A stretch of 64,000 nt of DNA from Fusobacterium varium (lineage in GTDB: Bacteria; Fusobacteriota; Fusobacteriia; Fusobacteriales; Fusobacteriaceae), in NCBI GenBank assembly GCA_002356455.1, contig AP017968.1:1984001-2048000 (forward strand). The letters are read 5' to 3'. The translations under genes were made by a program, and so were the position numbers. Under the pieces are notes generated by a model, which was not told where the DNA came from, searched no databases, and saw nothing but the letters and a program-made list of their open reading frames with translations. Positions 8,016 to 17,405 of this stretch are shown piece by piece; position 1 is the first letter of the stretch, and every line of letters starts with the position of its first letter.

Positions 8016-9226
8016 TATCTCTAGGAGAACATACCACAGAGCATCTGGATATTACCAACAAAAATAGTAAAAATAATATTGATACCATTAAAATACCATT
8101 GTTTCCAGAAGATTCTTCTGAAAAATACATAATAGAAAATAATAAAACAAATAATGAAATCTCTGATAACTCTATTTCTGTAAACAAAGACACTGGTATA
8201 GTTCAGAATAACGATGAAATAATTACCTCAATGGATAATATAATTTCTGATGACTCTATTTCTGTAAATGAAGATATTAATATAGTTCAGAATAACAATG
8301 AAACAATTACCTCAACGAATAATATAATTTCTGATAATTCTGTTTTTATAAACGAAGATATTAAAAAAGTTGCAGCTGGAGAAAACACTGAACCTAGACA
8401 TATAGTTATTTCAACTGATAACCCATCTTTTGAAAGTGGTCTTGAAATAAAATATACTTCTTTACAGCTTAAAAATTTTCCAATTAGGTACAAAAATTTC
8501 TCCGAAAAAATGGATTTTGATGAAATAGTAAATATTGGTACTACTTCAATAAAGATTGGAAATACTAGTATTCATAATGTTACATTAAAAATACTGGTAT
8601 ACAGTAAATTTAAGTTGTTAGAAATAAAAACCAGAGAATTTAAACTGGCTTTAAGTATAGAGCTTAATGATAAGCAAACACTTGTTAAAAAAGATGATTA
8701 CTTTAAATATGATATCCATGATAAAGTTAAAACTTCTCGTTTAAGTGAAGTTGTGGAAATTTTCAAAAGAATATTTGCTGGTGAAAATATTACTTTTAAA
8801 TATAATCAGCTTATAGGAGATATATCTTTTGAAAACAGACTTGAAGTTTATAAATTTACTATTATAACTGAAACTATTAACTCATATAAATTTATAACAA
8901 ATGAACTGGAACTTTATAAAGAAAAAAATATAAATGATGTTAAAGATAGTTTTTACTCACTTTTTCTTTTAAATTCTTATTTGAAAGATGAAAACCTTTC
9001 TAACTGGGTTAATTTCAGAATAAAAAATAATTATAATATCCTTCCAGGAGATATAGTAAGTTTTGAAAAAATACATAATTTACAGCTCCATGGAATAAAT
9101 TTTGATTTAAAAGAACATGTTAAACTTATAGAACCTATTTCTCCTAGAGAAATAAATGAAAAAAATGAAATATGCTGTTATAGAAAAGCAGTGGAAATAA
9201 CTTTAGAAAAAATAAAAAAAATCTAA
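8003..9226 (+). CDS. frameshift-linked C-terminal protein with tandem repeats
   Basis: Open frame of about 408 codons, lying -1 to the SIR2-like gene and starting at the slippery run. It has no ATG, GTG or ribosome site at its beginning; the first usable start is a TTG at 8099 without a Shine-Dalgarno, so it probably is read only as an extension. The first third is acidic and Ser/Asn-rich and contains a 28-residue tandem repeat (core IISDDSISVNEDINIVQNNN), about 2.6 copies. The rest (from about 8390) is a mixed alpha/beta domain that I do not recognise. It ends 16 bases before the alarmone synthetase. If joined, the product would be about 675 aa. Confidence 0.6.
   Translation, partial: VSKVISLGEHTTEHLDITNKNSKNNIDTIKIPLFPEDSSEKYIIENNKTNNEISDNSISVNKDTGIVQNNDEIITSMDNIISDDSISVNEDINIVQNNNETITSTNNIISDNSVFINEDIKKVAAGENTEPRHIVISTDNPSFESGLEIKYTSLQLKNFPIRYKNFSEKMDFDEIVNIGTTSIKIGNTSIHNVTLKILVYSKFKLLEIKTREFKLALSIELNDKQTLVKKDDYFKYDIHDKVKTSRLSEVVEIFKRIFAGENITFKYNQLIGDISFENRLEVYKFTIITETINSYKFITNELELYKEKNINDVKDSFYSLFLLNSYLKDENLSNWVNFRIKNNYNILPGDIVSFEKIHNLQLHGINFDLKEHVKLIEPISPREINEKNEICCYRKAVEITLEKIKKI
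8156..8375 (+). repeat. 84-bp in-frame tandem repeat
   Basis: About 2.6 copies of an 84-bp unit encoding 28 residues each (ISDNSISVN... / ISDDSISVN... / ISDNSVFIN...). It keeps the reading frame and makes a low-complexity linker between the SIR2-like part and the C-terminal domain. Confidence 0.8.
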
Positions 9227-9242
9227 TATGAAGAGGTGAAGT

Positions 9243-10025
9243 ATGTCTGACTTATTGGATAAAGATCAGTTTTTCAAAAACTTTTGTATTGATGAAGAGT
9301 ATTTTGAATCTACAGGATTGATCTGGGATGAATTAGTAAAGATATATGAAGATTATAATAAACTTGTTCCTTATCTTGAAAAAGAAGCAGAACATATAGT
9401 ATCAAAACTTATAGATGTACCTAATGTACATTCAGTGAGAAGGAGAGTAAAAAAACCTGAACACCTTATAGAAAAAATAATCCGTAAAGGAAATAAATAT
9501 GTGAGCAGAGGCATTTCTGTTGAAACATACAAAGACATAGTGACTGACCTCATAGGTATCAGAGTTCTCCATTTATTTAAAGATGACTGGAGAGGAATAC
9601 ATGATGAAATAATGAAATTATGGGAAATAAGAGAAACTCCTCAGGTAAATATAAGACGTGGAGATTACAATGTAGCTCAGCTTCAGGAAAGTATTTCTGA
9701 ACTAAATTGTGAAATAGTAGTAAGAGATCATGGTTATCGTTCTGTACATTATCTTATTGGGATACCTGTAACAAGTCATGATGAAATTCTTGTAGAAATA
9801 CAAGTTAGAACAGTTTTTGAAGAAGCATGGAGCGAGATTGATCATTTGATGAGATATCCATATGACATTGACAATCCTATTATTACTGAATATCTTGGTA
9901 TTTTTAATAGAATTGTAGGAAGTGCTGATGAAATGGGAACTTTTATCAAAAATATGAAATCTCAATTCACTGTACATCCGGGAGAAGACACTCACTATAG
10001 AGAACTTGATAATAAATTCAAATAG
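9243..10025 (+). CDS. small alarmone synthetase (RelA/SpoT synthetase domain)
   Basis: Stand-alone (p)ppGpp synthetase-type protein of 260 aa, moving pyrophosphate from ATP to GDP or GTP in the cytoplasm. The synthetase domain fills residues 50-205: VRRRVKKPEHLIEKI, YKDIVTDLIGIRVLHLF with the metal-binding Asp, HGYRSVHYLI for substrate binding, and EIQVRTVFEEAWSEIDH with the catalytic Glu. All key residues appear intact. No hydrolase, TGS or ACT domain. It starts 16 bases after the preceding frame with a GAGGTG site, so it is co-transcribed with the SIR2-like unit. Related synthetases act either in stress signalling or as toxins of toxin-antitoxin systems; which applies here is not decided. 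Confidence 0.88.
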   Translation: MSDLLDKDQFFKNFCIDEEYFESTGLIWDELVKIYEDYNKLVPYLEKEAEHIVSKLIDVPNVHSVRRRVKKPEHLIEKIIRKGNKYVSRGISVETYKDIVTDLIGIRVLHLFKDDWRGIHDEIMKLWEIRETPQVNIRRGDYNVAQLQESISELNCEIVVRDHGYRSVHYLIGIPVTSHDEILVEIQVRTVFEEAWSEIDHLMRYPYDIDNPIITEYLGIFNRIVGSADEMGTFIKNMKSQFTVHPGEDTHYRELDNKFK

Positions 10026-10030
10026 TGATT

Positions 10031-10070
10031 AAAAATCTTCAATATTTAACATAATATTGAAGATTTTTTT
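10031..10070 (+). terminator. terminator after the alarmone synthetase
   Basis: A perfect 16-bp stem (10031-10046 with 10053-10068), a 6-base loop and a T tract. It closes the SIR2-like/synthetase operon. Confidence 0.93.
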
Positions 10071-10117
10071 ATAATTTATGATAATTCTTTTATTTATATA
10101 AAATTAGGGGGAATGAA

Positions 10118-10789
10118 ATGAAATACTTTAAAAACATCTGTCTTATTTCAGCTTTTTTTCTTTTAATCAGCTGTGATAGCCCTTATATTAAAGATAAAAC
10201 TCCAAGAACTAACACAACACAAAAAAATATTCCTTCAAAAGTAGTAAAGACACCTGCAAAGGAAAAACCTATTACTAAAACTACTGACTATGCTGTTATC
10301 CATTATATCAGCAATGCTAAATATGCAAAACTAAAAAATGAACTTTTAGCTGATGAAATGGATAAAATAAATTCAAAAATTAAAAAAGATGATAAAGTCA
10401 AGGTAATCTCACTTTTATCAAATGATGATAAGTATTCTTCTCAATTTCAAAATTTTTGGAATAGAGTCCTTACATTGAATCTCAAAGGGAATCCAGAATC
10501 TCTCATCAATTCTCATGCTATAGAGTTAGCAGGAAAAATATTACTGGTAAAAGATGAAAAAATAGCTGTAATAACTTCAGAACAGGAAAATCTATATTTA
10601 ACTGGTGCTCTGTTGTATATAAAAAAGACTTATCCTGATTTTAATAAACTTGACATAAACATTTATTCCATAGATTCTCCAATTAATATAGGAGAATACA
10701 CAAAAGATTATAAAAATTTACATTTTAAATATTATAAAATACAAGAAGACCAGCTTATAAAAGATGATAAATTTGCTTTTTTAAGCTGA
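10118..10789 (+). CDS. lipoprotein of unknown function
   Basis: A 223-aa predicted lipoprotein. The N-terminus has a signal peptide with lipobox LISC-D (Cys at residue 19), so it should be anchored to a membrane after lipidation. A basic, Thr/Pro/Lys-rich linker follows (residues 25-55), then a globular domain with Lys-rich helices. No enzyme motif recognised. A GGGGG site precedes the ATG. It lies 19 bases upstream of the MFS transporter and may be in its operon. Confidence 0.8.
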   Translation: MKYFKNICLISAFFLLISCDSPYIKDKTPRTNTTQKNIPSKVVKTPAKEKPITKTTDYAVIHYISNAKYAKLKNELLADEMDKINSKIKKDDKVKVISLLSNDDKYSSQFQNFWNRVLTLNLKGNPESLINSHAIELAGKILLVKDEKIAVITSEQENLYLTGALLYIKKTYPDFNKLDINIYSIDSPINIGEYTKDYKNLHFKYYKIQEDQLIKDDKFAFLS

Positions 10790-10807
10790 ACTTCATAATC
10801 ACAGGGG

Positions 10808-12010
10808 ATGTTTTTATTGGAAATAAAAAAACAAATGACAAGATTTTTTATACTTTATTTTTGTGTCAATCTTATTAATAACCTTATTCATCCTGTTACT
10901 CCTGCATACGTTGAATCTTTGAATATGCCTGATTATGTTTTTGGATTACTCTTTGCTACAATGTCTTTTTCAAACTTTTTATTTTCTCCTTTCTGGGGAG
11001 AATTGAGTGATAGAAAAGGAAGAGTTACAGTTATCAGAATATGTATGACAGGTTACGCTGTTGGGCAGTTTGGTTTTGCTGTTTGTGATAGTTTGCCTTT
11101 TATTTTATTTTTCAGATTTTTTGCTGGTATATTTTCAGGTGGATTTTTAGTAACAGCTCTTGCATATATTTCAGATATGACTAAGGGACATGAAAGAACA
11201 AAAACTTTATCTTTTTTTGCAGCATTGGTTACAATGGCAGTATCTGTAGGATTTTTTATAGGTGGATTTTTAGGTAAACTAAATATTTATTATACTTTTA
11301 TGCTCCAAATACCTCTGCTGCTTATTGAAACTTTTTTATTTAAAATTTTCCTTCCTGAAAGTTTAAGTGAAGAAAAACGAATAAAAGAAAAGATAAATTT
11401 CAAGAAAATAATAAAGATAATAGATATAGAAAAAGGAAAGGAAATTCTTACTTTTCCTATTGTAATATTTTTCATTGGAGTTATACTTACTGAATTTTCC
11501 AGAGTTGGCTTTAACAACAGCTTTAACTTTTATATAAAGTCTGCTCTTAATCTTCCTCCATCATACAATGGCGGAATAATGGGGATGATTGGTATTCTTG
11601 GACTCTTTGCCAATCTTACTATAAATATGTGGCTTGCTAATAAGTTTGATTTAAGAAAAATTTTTCCTGTAATACTTTTTTCAAACAGCATTATGGGTAT
11701 ATTTGTACTTATATTCAGTTCTAAAATATTTATCTTCTTTTTATTCAGTGTATTGTTCTACATATTCAATGCAATATATGTTCCTATACAACAGTCATTA
11801 TTTACTAGAGGTCAAAGCAGTAATTATGGACTTTTATCAGGATATTTCAATTCAGCTAAATCTTTTGGAATGATAACTGGTTCATTATTTACTGGATTTA
11901 TATATGAAATAAACAAACTTTTGCCTTTTGCAGCAGTTACAATAGTTTTGTTTATAGCTGGTACAGTATATGCCTGCAATTATTTTCAGTACAAAAAAAT
12001 TGAATCATAG
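10808..12010 (+). CDS. MFS drug/metabolite transporter
   Basis: Major facilitator superfamily protein of about 400 aa with 12 predicted membrane helices. The conserved loop 2-3 motif is seen as GELSDRKGRVTVIR (near residue 63), placing it in the drug:H+ antiporter-like group (TetA/Bcr style). The start is uncertain: AGGGG directly abuts the ATG at 10808 but is 9 bases from an in-frame TTG at 10817, so the TTG may be the true start. Substrate not predictable. Followed after 26 bases by a DMT exporter. Confidence 0.82.
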   Translation: MFLLEIKKQMTRFFILYFCVNLINNLIHPVTPAYVESLNMPDYVFGLLFATMSFSNFLFSPFWGELSDRKGRVTVIRICMTGYAVGQFGFAVCDSLPFILFFRFFAGIFSGGFLVTALAYISDMTKGHERTKTLSFFAALVTMAVSVGFFIGGFLGKLNIYYTFMLQIPLLLIETFLFKIFLPESLSEEKRIKEKINFKKIIKIIDIEKGKEILTFPIVIFFIGVILTEFSRVGFNNSFNFYIKSALNLPPSYNGGIMGMIGILGLFANLTINMWLANKFDLRKIFPVILFSNSIMGIFVLIFSSKIFIFFLFSVLFYIFNAIYVPIQQSLFTRGQSSNYGLLSGYFNSAKSFGMITGSLFTGFIYEINKLLPFAAVTIVLFIAGTVYACNYFQYKKIES

Positions 12011-12036
12011 AATTTATATTAAGAGGGGGAAAGATT

Positions 12037-12966
12037 ATGAATGATGAATCTAAATCATCATATTTTTCAAGAGGCACTGTTGTATTTACTCTAGCAATGA
12101 TATATTGTATTCTGGGAGGAAGTGCTTTTCCCAGTATAAAACTTGGCTATACTCTTTTCAATATCAAATCTGGGGCCACTGCTGCAATCATTTTGTTTGC
12201 AGGATTACGCTTTACATTAGCAGGCATAGCTACAATAGCTGTTGGAAGTATTATACATAAATCTTTTTTATTCCCAGCTAAAGGTAATTTTTCCAAAATA
12301 GCATTTTTAGGATTTATTCGTACTACTATTTTTTATTCCTTGATGTATCTTGGACTTGCTGGTACAAGTGGAATAAAAGCATCTGTCATAAATGGGACTA
12401 ATCTGGTCTTTGCTATGCTAGCTTCTTGTTTTATCTTTCATCAGGAAAAGTTTACTACAATAAAATGTATTGCAGGATTATTATGCTTTTCTGCTATTGT
12501 CCTTCTGAATTTAGATGGAGATTTTACTTTTTCCTTCACTTTCAGAGGAGAGGGATTATTGCTTCTAAGTGCAGTAGTATTCGGGCTTTCAGATTGTATA
12601 ACTAAAATGTTTTCAACAAATGAAAATGCTGTTACATTAAGTGGGTGGCAATTTTTAATAGGTGGGTCTTTTCTTCTATTAATAGGAATTGGATTAGGAG
12701 GAAGACTGCATATTGAAAATATTGAAGCTTTTTTCATTCTTTTTTATCTGGTATTTGTTTCTTCCATTACATTTGTGACTTGGGGAATACTTTTAAAATA
12801 CAATCCTATATCAAAAATAGTTGGTTATAAAGCTATGGAACCTATATTTGGAACTTTATTATCTGCCATAGTTCTTTCTGAATATCATAGTCTTGGACTG
12901 GAAACTATTGCTGCCCTTGCACTTGTATGTACAGGAATTACACTTTTGAATTGTTATAATAAATAA
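12037..12966 (+). CDS. EamA/DMT-family transporter
   Basis: Drug/metabolite transporter superfamily protein of 309 aa with ten hydrophobic segments arranged as two EamA repeats (about residues 15-150 and 170-305). The second repeat ends with the typical YKAMEPIFGTLLSAIVLSE motif. Such proteins export amino acids or other small metabolites, but the substrate cannot be inferred. It has a strong GAGGGGG site and is followed by a terminator. Confidence 0.87.
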   Translation: MNDESKSSYFSRGTVVFTLAMIYCILGGSAFPSIKLGYTLFNIKSGATAAIILFAGLRFTLAGIATIAVGSIIHKSFLFPAKGNFSKIAFLGFIRTTIFYSLMYLGLAGTSGIKASVINGTNLVFAMLASCFIFHQEKFTTIKCIAGLLCFSAIVLLNLDGDFTFSFTFRGEGLLLLSAVVFGLSDCITKMFSTNENAVTLSGWQFLIGGSFLLLIGIGLGGRLHIENIEAFFILFYLVFVSSITFVTWGILLKYNPISKIVGYKAMEPIFGTLLSAIVLSEYHSLGLETIAALALVCTGITLLNCYNK

Positions 12967-12981
12967 TGCTTCATTGTATAA

Positions 12982-13020
12982 AAAAGAGGGTAGCCAATAT
13001 TCAGAAGGCTACCCTCTTTT
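12982..13020. terminator. bidirectional terminator between the DMT gene and purD
   Basis: A perfect 14-bp stem, AAAAGAGGGTAGCC with its complement (12982-12995 and 13007-13020), and an 11-base loop. It is flanked by an A run on the left and a T run on the right, so it can stop transcription from both converging operons. Confidence 0.93.
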
Positions 13021-13026
13021 AAATTT

Positions 13027-14280
13027 TTATCTATATAGTACTCCAATATCTTTTCTATAACATTTATCTGTAAATTCAATCTTTTCAGCATCTGCATAAG
13101 CTTTCGCTCTTGCATCTTCCAGGTCATTTCCTACAGCCACTACATTCAATACTCTTCCGCCATTAGTCAGAAGTTTTTCATTTTCCAGCTTAGCTCCAGC
13201 TACAAAAACCATATTGTCTGCTTTTTCTATTCCAGTTATTGCATATCCTTTCTTATAAGCTTCAGGATATCCACCAGAAGCAAGAACTACACAGCAAGCT
13301 GACTTATTGCTCCATTTTACTTCAGCAGTATCTAATTTTCCTTCTAAAGCACTTTCAAGAAGTTCCACAAAATCTGATTCAAGTAAAGGTAAAACTACTT
13401 GAGTTTCAGGATCTCCCATTCTCATATTATATTCAAGAAGGTATACTCCCTTTTCATTTATCATAAGACCAAAGAAAATGACTCCTGCAAAATTCATTCC
13501 TTCAGCTTTGATACCTTCTAAAGTTGGATTCATAATTCCTGTAATAAAAGCATCATACACTTCTTTCGTTACATAAGGATTAGGAGCTATTGTCCCCATT
13601 CCTCCAGTATTTAGTCCTGTTTCCTTTTCTCCTATCTTTTTATGATCTTTAGCAGATATAAAAGGAAGTATAATTTTAGAATCTGTAACTGATAATATAG
13701 AAGCTTCTACTCCATCTAAAAATTCTTCAACAACTATTTCTTCTCCAGCACTGCTGAATACTTTATCTACCATGATTTCATCTACAGCTTTCAAAGCCTC
13801 TTCTAAATTCTGACATATAAGAACTCCTTTTCCTGCTGCAAGCCCACTGGCTTTTACAACTAACGGAAATTCACAAGTTTTTATATATTCTGTTGCTTTT
13901 TCAGGACAAGTAAATATTTCATAAGCAGCAGTTTTCACTCCATATTTTTTCATAAAATCCTTTGCATATGCTTTTGATCCTTCTAAAAGAGCAGCTTTTT
14001 TATCTGGTCCAAATATTTTCAGTCCTTTTTCTTGGAATTTATCCACTATTCCATCTACAAGAAGTTCTTCACTTCCCACAATAGTAAGATCTATATTTTC
14101 TTTTACAGCAAATGCTAAAAGTTCATCTATTCCTTTTATATTTACATTCTCTCCTTTTGGAAGTGTTGCAGTTCCTCCGTTACCAGGAGCACAGAAAACT
14201 TTTTCTACATTTTTATTCTGGCTTACTTTCCAGCAGATAGCATGTTCTCTTCCACCGCTGCCAACTACTAATATTTTCAT
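13027..14280 (-). CDS. purD: phosphoribosylamine-glycine ligase
   Basis: GAR synthetase, step 2 of purine synthesis: phosphoribosylamine + glycine + ATP to GAR. 417 aa, normal. The N-terminal MKILVVGSGGREHAICWK motif is diagnostic, and the ATP-grasp domain is seen at FPLVVKASGLAAGKGV (near residue 138) and GVIFFGLMINEKGVYLLEYNMRMGDPETQ (parts GVIFFGLM and NMRMGDPETQ, about residues 265-290). Last gene of the purine operon, 20 bases after purH and just before the terminator. Confidence 0.97.
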   Translation of the reverse strand: MKILVVGSGGREHAICWKVSQNKNVEKVFCAPGNGGTATLPKGENVNIKGIDELLAFAVKENIDLTIVGSEELLVDGIVDKFQEKGLKIFGPDKKAALLEGSKAYAKDFMKKYGVKTAAYEIFTCPEKATEYIKTCEFPLVVKASGLAAGKGVLICQNLEEALKAVDEIMVDKVFSSAGEEIVVEEFLDGVEASILSVTDSKIILPFISAKDHKKIGEKETGLNTGGMGTIAPNPYVTKEVYDAFITGIMNPTLEGIKAEGMNFAGVIFFGLMINEKGVYLLEYNMRMGDPETQVVLPLLESDFVELLESALEGKLDTAEVKWSNKSACCVVLASGGYPEAYKKGYAITGIEKADNMVFVAGAKLENEKLLTNGGRVLNVVAVGNDLEDARAKAYADAEKIEFTDKCYRKDIGVLYR

Positions 14281-14300
14281 ACTTTAATATCTCCTTTGTA

Positions 14301-15806
14301 TTAGTGTTTGAAGTGTCTCATCCCAGTGAATACCATTGAAATTCCATGCTCATTACATGCATCAATAGATTCCTGATCTCTCATAGAACCACCTGGCTGA
14401 ATGATAGCTCTTATTCCAGCTTTTGCACATTCATCAACAACATCTCTGAATGGAAAGAAAGCATCAGAAGCAAGAATAGCTCCTTCTATTTTATCTCCTG
14501 CTCTTTCTATTGCCTGTCTAGTTGGCCATATTCTGTTAGTTTCACCATTTCCAATTCCTACTGCCATCATATCTTTTACTACAACAATAGCATTTGACTT
14601 TACATGTTTTACCACTTTCATTCCAAAGATAAGGTTTTCCATTTCTTCAGCAGTTGGAGCTTTCTCAGTAACTGCTTCATAATCAGTAGTAAAGCTTAAA
14701 TCTTCATCTTGAATAAGAAGTCCTCCATCTACTTTTACCATATTGATTTTATCCTGTGGTGTATGTTTGCATTTTATAACTCTAAGATTTTTCTTAGTTT
14801 TAAGTACTTCTAAAGCTTCATCAGTAAATGATGGTGCTATTACAATCTCTAAGAATATTTTTATCATTTCCCTAGCTGTATCTGCATCTACTTCTTTATT
14901 TAAAGCTACTATTCCACCAAAAATAGACACAGGATCACATTCATAAGCTTTTACATAAGCTTCATGAACATCTTTGCCAATAGCTGCTCCACAAGGAGTA
15001 GAGTGTTTCAAGCCACAGCATGCAGGCTCTATAAATTCACATACAGTTCTCCAAGCTACATCCATATCTCTTAGATTGTTAAATGAAAGTTCCTTCCCAT
15101 TTAACTGTTCAAAGTCTTTCATAGCTCCTGTATCAGTAGTAGATACATAATATGCAGCCTTCTGATGTGGATTTTCTCCATATCTAAGATCCATTAATTT
15201 TTCATATGAAGCATTTAGATATTTAGGTATCTCATCTCCCAATAAGAATTGAGATATAGCCGCATCATAAGCTGATGTTAGATTAAATACTTTTCCAGCC
15301 AGTCTTTTTTTAGTTTCAAATGTAACCTCTCCAGTTTCCATTTCTTTCATTACTGTTTCATAATCAGCAGTGTCACTTATAACTACTACATCTTTAAATG
15401 ATTTAGCAGCAGATCTCAGCATAGTAGGCCCACCAATATCTATAAATTCTACTTTTTCTTCAAAAGTAAGGTCTTCATTTACTTTCTTAAAGAAAGGATA
15501 AAGATTTACAACCACCATATCAATAGTAGATATTCCTCTTTCTTTAATAGTCGCCATATGTTCAGCATTATCTCTTATTGCAAGTATTCCCCCATGAATA
15601 ACTGGATGAAGAGTTTTCACTCTTCCATCAAGCATTTCAGGAGCTCCAGTAACTTCAGCAACCTCTATTACAGGCACTCCATTTTCTTTTAAATGTTTAT
15701 ATGTTCCACCTGTTGAAATTATTTCTACTCCATGTTTAACTAAAAAGTTAGCAAATTCTAATATACCATTCTTATCAAAAACTGATATTAATGCTCTTTT
15801 CATCAA
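14301..15806 (-). CDS. purH: AICAR formyltransferase / IMP cyclohydrolase
   Basis: Bifunctional enzyme for the last two steps to IMP, using 10-formyl-THF. 501 aa, normal. The N-terminal MGS-like cyclohydrolase domain ([42 protein letters not shown]) covers about residues 1-195. The C-terminal transformylase domain includes [14 protein letters not shown], the [11 protein letters not shown] catalytic Lys-His region, and the final FTGMRHFKH. It lies between purN and purD. Confidence 0.97.
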   Translation of the reverse strand: MMKRALISVFDKNGILEFANFLVKHGVEIISTGGTYKHLKENGVPVIEVAEVTGAPEMLDGRVKTLHPVIHGGILAIRDNAEHMATIKERGISTIDMVVVNLYPFFKKVNEDLTFEEKVEFIDIGGPTMLRSAAKSFKDVVVISDTADYETVMKEMETGEVTFETKKRLAGKVFNLTSAYDAAISQFLLGDEIPKYLNASYEKLMDLRYGENPHQKAAYYVSTTDTGAMKDFEQLNGKELSFNNLRDMDVAWRTVCEFIEPACCGLKHSTPCGAAIGKDVHEAYVKAYECDPVSIFGGIVALNKEVDADTAREMIKIFLEIVIAPSFTDEALEVLKTKKNLRVIKCKHTPQDKINMVKVDGGLLIQDEDLSFTTDYEAVTEKAPTAEEMENLIFGMKVVKHVKSNAIVVVKDMMAVGIGNGETNRIWPTRQAIERAGDKIEGAILASDAFFPFRDVVDECAKAGIRAIIQPGGSMRDQESIDACNEHGISMVFTGMRHFKH

Positions 15807-15819
15807 CTTTTTCTCCTTT

Positions 15820-16395
15820 TTATCTCTCTGATATTATTTTAGAAATAGATTTTGGTAAAAGTTTGTGTTCTTCTACTAATATTCTTTTTTGAAGAATTTC
15901 AGCAGTATCCCCTTGCATTACAGGAACTTTTACTTGAAAGATTATCTCTCCGCTGTCCACTCCATTATCTACATAGTGAACTGTACACCCGCTTTCTTTT
16001 TCTCCTGCTGCAAGGACTGCTTCATGTACTTTTATTCCATACATTCCAGGTCCTCCAAATTTAGGAAGAAGTGATGGATGAATATTGATTATCTTCCCTT
16101 TCCATTTTTCCACAAATTCTTCATCAATTATAGATAAAAATCCTGCAAGAACTATAAGATCTACTTCTTTTTCAGAAACGACTCTGTCTATCTCCCTGCA
16201 CAATTCTTTTTTAAAAACTTTTCTGTCAAGAACACAGCTTACTATCCCTTGTTCAGCTGCTCTCTCCACTCCATAACATTCTCTGTCTCCAATGACACAG
16301 GCTATTTCACAGGCCAGCTCTCTACTCTTCGACTTCTCTATTATAGATTGAAGATTGCTTCCTCCTCCTGATACTAATACTGCTATCTTAAACAT
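15820..16395 (-). CDS. purN: phosphoribosylglycinamide formyltransferase
   Basis: GAR transformylase, folate-dependent step 3. 191 aa, normal. [19 protein letters not shown] at the N-terminus, [10 protein letters not shown], and the catalytic [17 protein letters not shown] motif (Asn-His near residue 105) with the Asp in VDSGEII. It overlaps purM by 13 bases, which points to translational coupling. Needs 10-formyl-THF, made by fhs at the head of the operon. Confidence 0.96.
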   Translation of the reverse strand: MFKIAVLVSGGGSNLQSIIEKSKSRELACEIACVIGDRECYGVERAAEQGIVSCVLDRKVFKKELCREIDRVVSEKEVDLIVLAGFLSIIDEEFVEKWKGKIINIHPSLLPKFGGPGMYGIKVHEAVLAAGEKESGCTVHYVDNGVDSGEIIFQVKVPVMQGDTAEILQKRILVEEHKLLPKSISKIISER

Positions 16396-17384
16396 AGACC
16401 TTTCTCTCCCTTTTGAACATATCCTATCTCAAAAGCTTCCTCTCCATGTTTTGCCAATTCTTCTATTACACCATTTTTATCTTTAGAATCTACTACCAAA
16501 ACAAATCCTACACCCATATTGAATGTACCATACATTTCACTTTCAGGTATTTCTCCCTCTTTTTGAATATATTTGAATATATCAAGAACTCTTAATTTAT
16601 CTTTGAAAACTACTGGCTGGTGTCCTTCACTTATAGTTCTAGGAAGATTTTCAGGAAGACCTCCTCCAGTTATGTGAGCCATTCCTTTTACATTATATTT
16701 TTCTAACACAGCTAATACAGGTTTAACATATATTTTTGTAGGTGTTAAAAGAGTTTCACTGATAGGCTTTCCATTAAAATCTTTAGTATAATCAGTTATT
16801 ACTTTTCTTACTAATGAGAATCCATTGCTGTGTACTCCAGAAGAAGGTATAGCTATAAGGATATCTCCCTCAGAAGTAGTACTTCCATTTATTATTTTAG
16901 ACTTTTCTACTGCCCCTACACAAAAACCAGCAATATCATAATCTCCCACTTTATAAAATCCTGGCATTTCAGCAGTTTCTCCACCAATAAGTGCTGCTCC
17001 TGCCTGATAACATCCCTCTGCTACTCCTGAAACAAGTTCAGCTGCTATTTCAGCATCTAGTTTTCCACAAGCTAGATAATCCAAGAAGAATATAGGTTTT
17101 GCTCCATGACAGAGTACATCATTTACACACATAGCCACAGCATCTATTCCTACTGTATCATATTTTTTCGATGTCAATGCTACTTCAAGTTTTGTTCCTA
17201 CTCCATCAGTTCCAGAAACTAATACAGGATTTTCATATTTTCCCAATTCATACATAGCTCCAAAACTTCCAAGTCCATTAAGTACACTGCTGTTTTGAGT
17301 TTTAGCTACTGCTTTTTTCATAAGTTCCACTGCCTTGTAACCTTCTTCTTTATCTACTCCAGCTTCTTTATAAGAAATTGCCAT
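16383..17384 (-). CDS. purM: phosphoribosylformylglycinamidine cyclo-ligase
   Basis: AIR synthetase, which closes the imidazole ring using ATP. 333 aa, normal. Typical motifs: SYKEAGVDKEEGYKAVELMK, LVSGTDGVGTKLEVA, MCVNDVLCHGAKPIFFLDY, and GGGLPENLPR. Spaced 21 bases from purF. Confidence 0.97.
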   Translation of the reverse strand: MAISYKEAGVDKEEGYKAVELMKKAVAKTQNSSVLNGLGSFGAMYELGKYENPVLVSGTDGVGTKLEVALTSKKYDTVGIDAVAMCVNDVLCHGAKPIFFLDYLACGKLDAEIAAELVSGVAEGCYQAGAALIGGETAEMPGFYKVGDYDIAGFCVGAVEKSKIINGSTTSEGDILIAIPSSGVHSNGFSLVRKVITDYTKDFNGKPISETLLTPTKIYVKPVLAVLEKYNVKGMAHITGGGLPENLPRTISEGHQPVVFKDKLRVLDIFKYIQKEGEIPESEMYGTFNMGVGFVLVVDSKDKNGVIEELAKHGEEAFEIGYVQKGEKGLCLR

Positions 17385-17405
17385 TTTTTCCTCCCAAATA
17401 ATTTT

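Noticed and set aside
8156-8375. CRISPR-like repeat
   Set aside because: The units are contiguous, coding, 84 bp long and have no spacers. No CRISPR array was seen anywhere in the window.
8099-9226. Independent gene starting at the TTG at 8099
   Set aside because: No Shine-Dalgarno sequence, and the frame is open well upstream to the slippery A run, so a frameshift extension explains it better.
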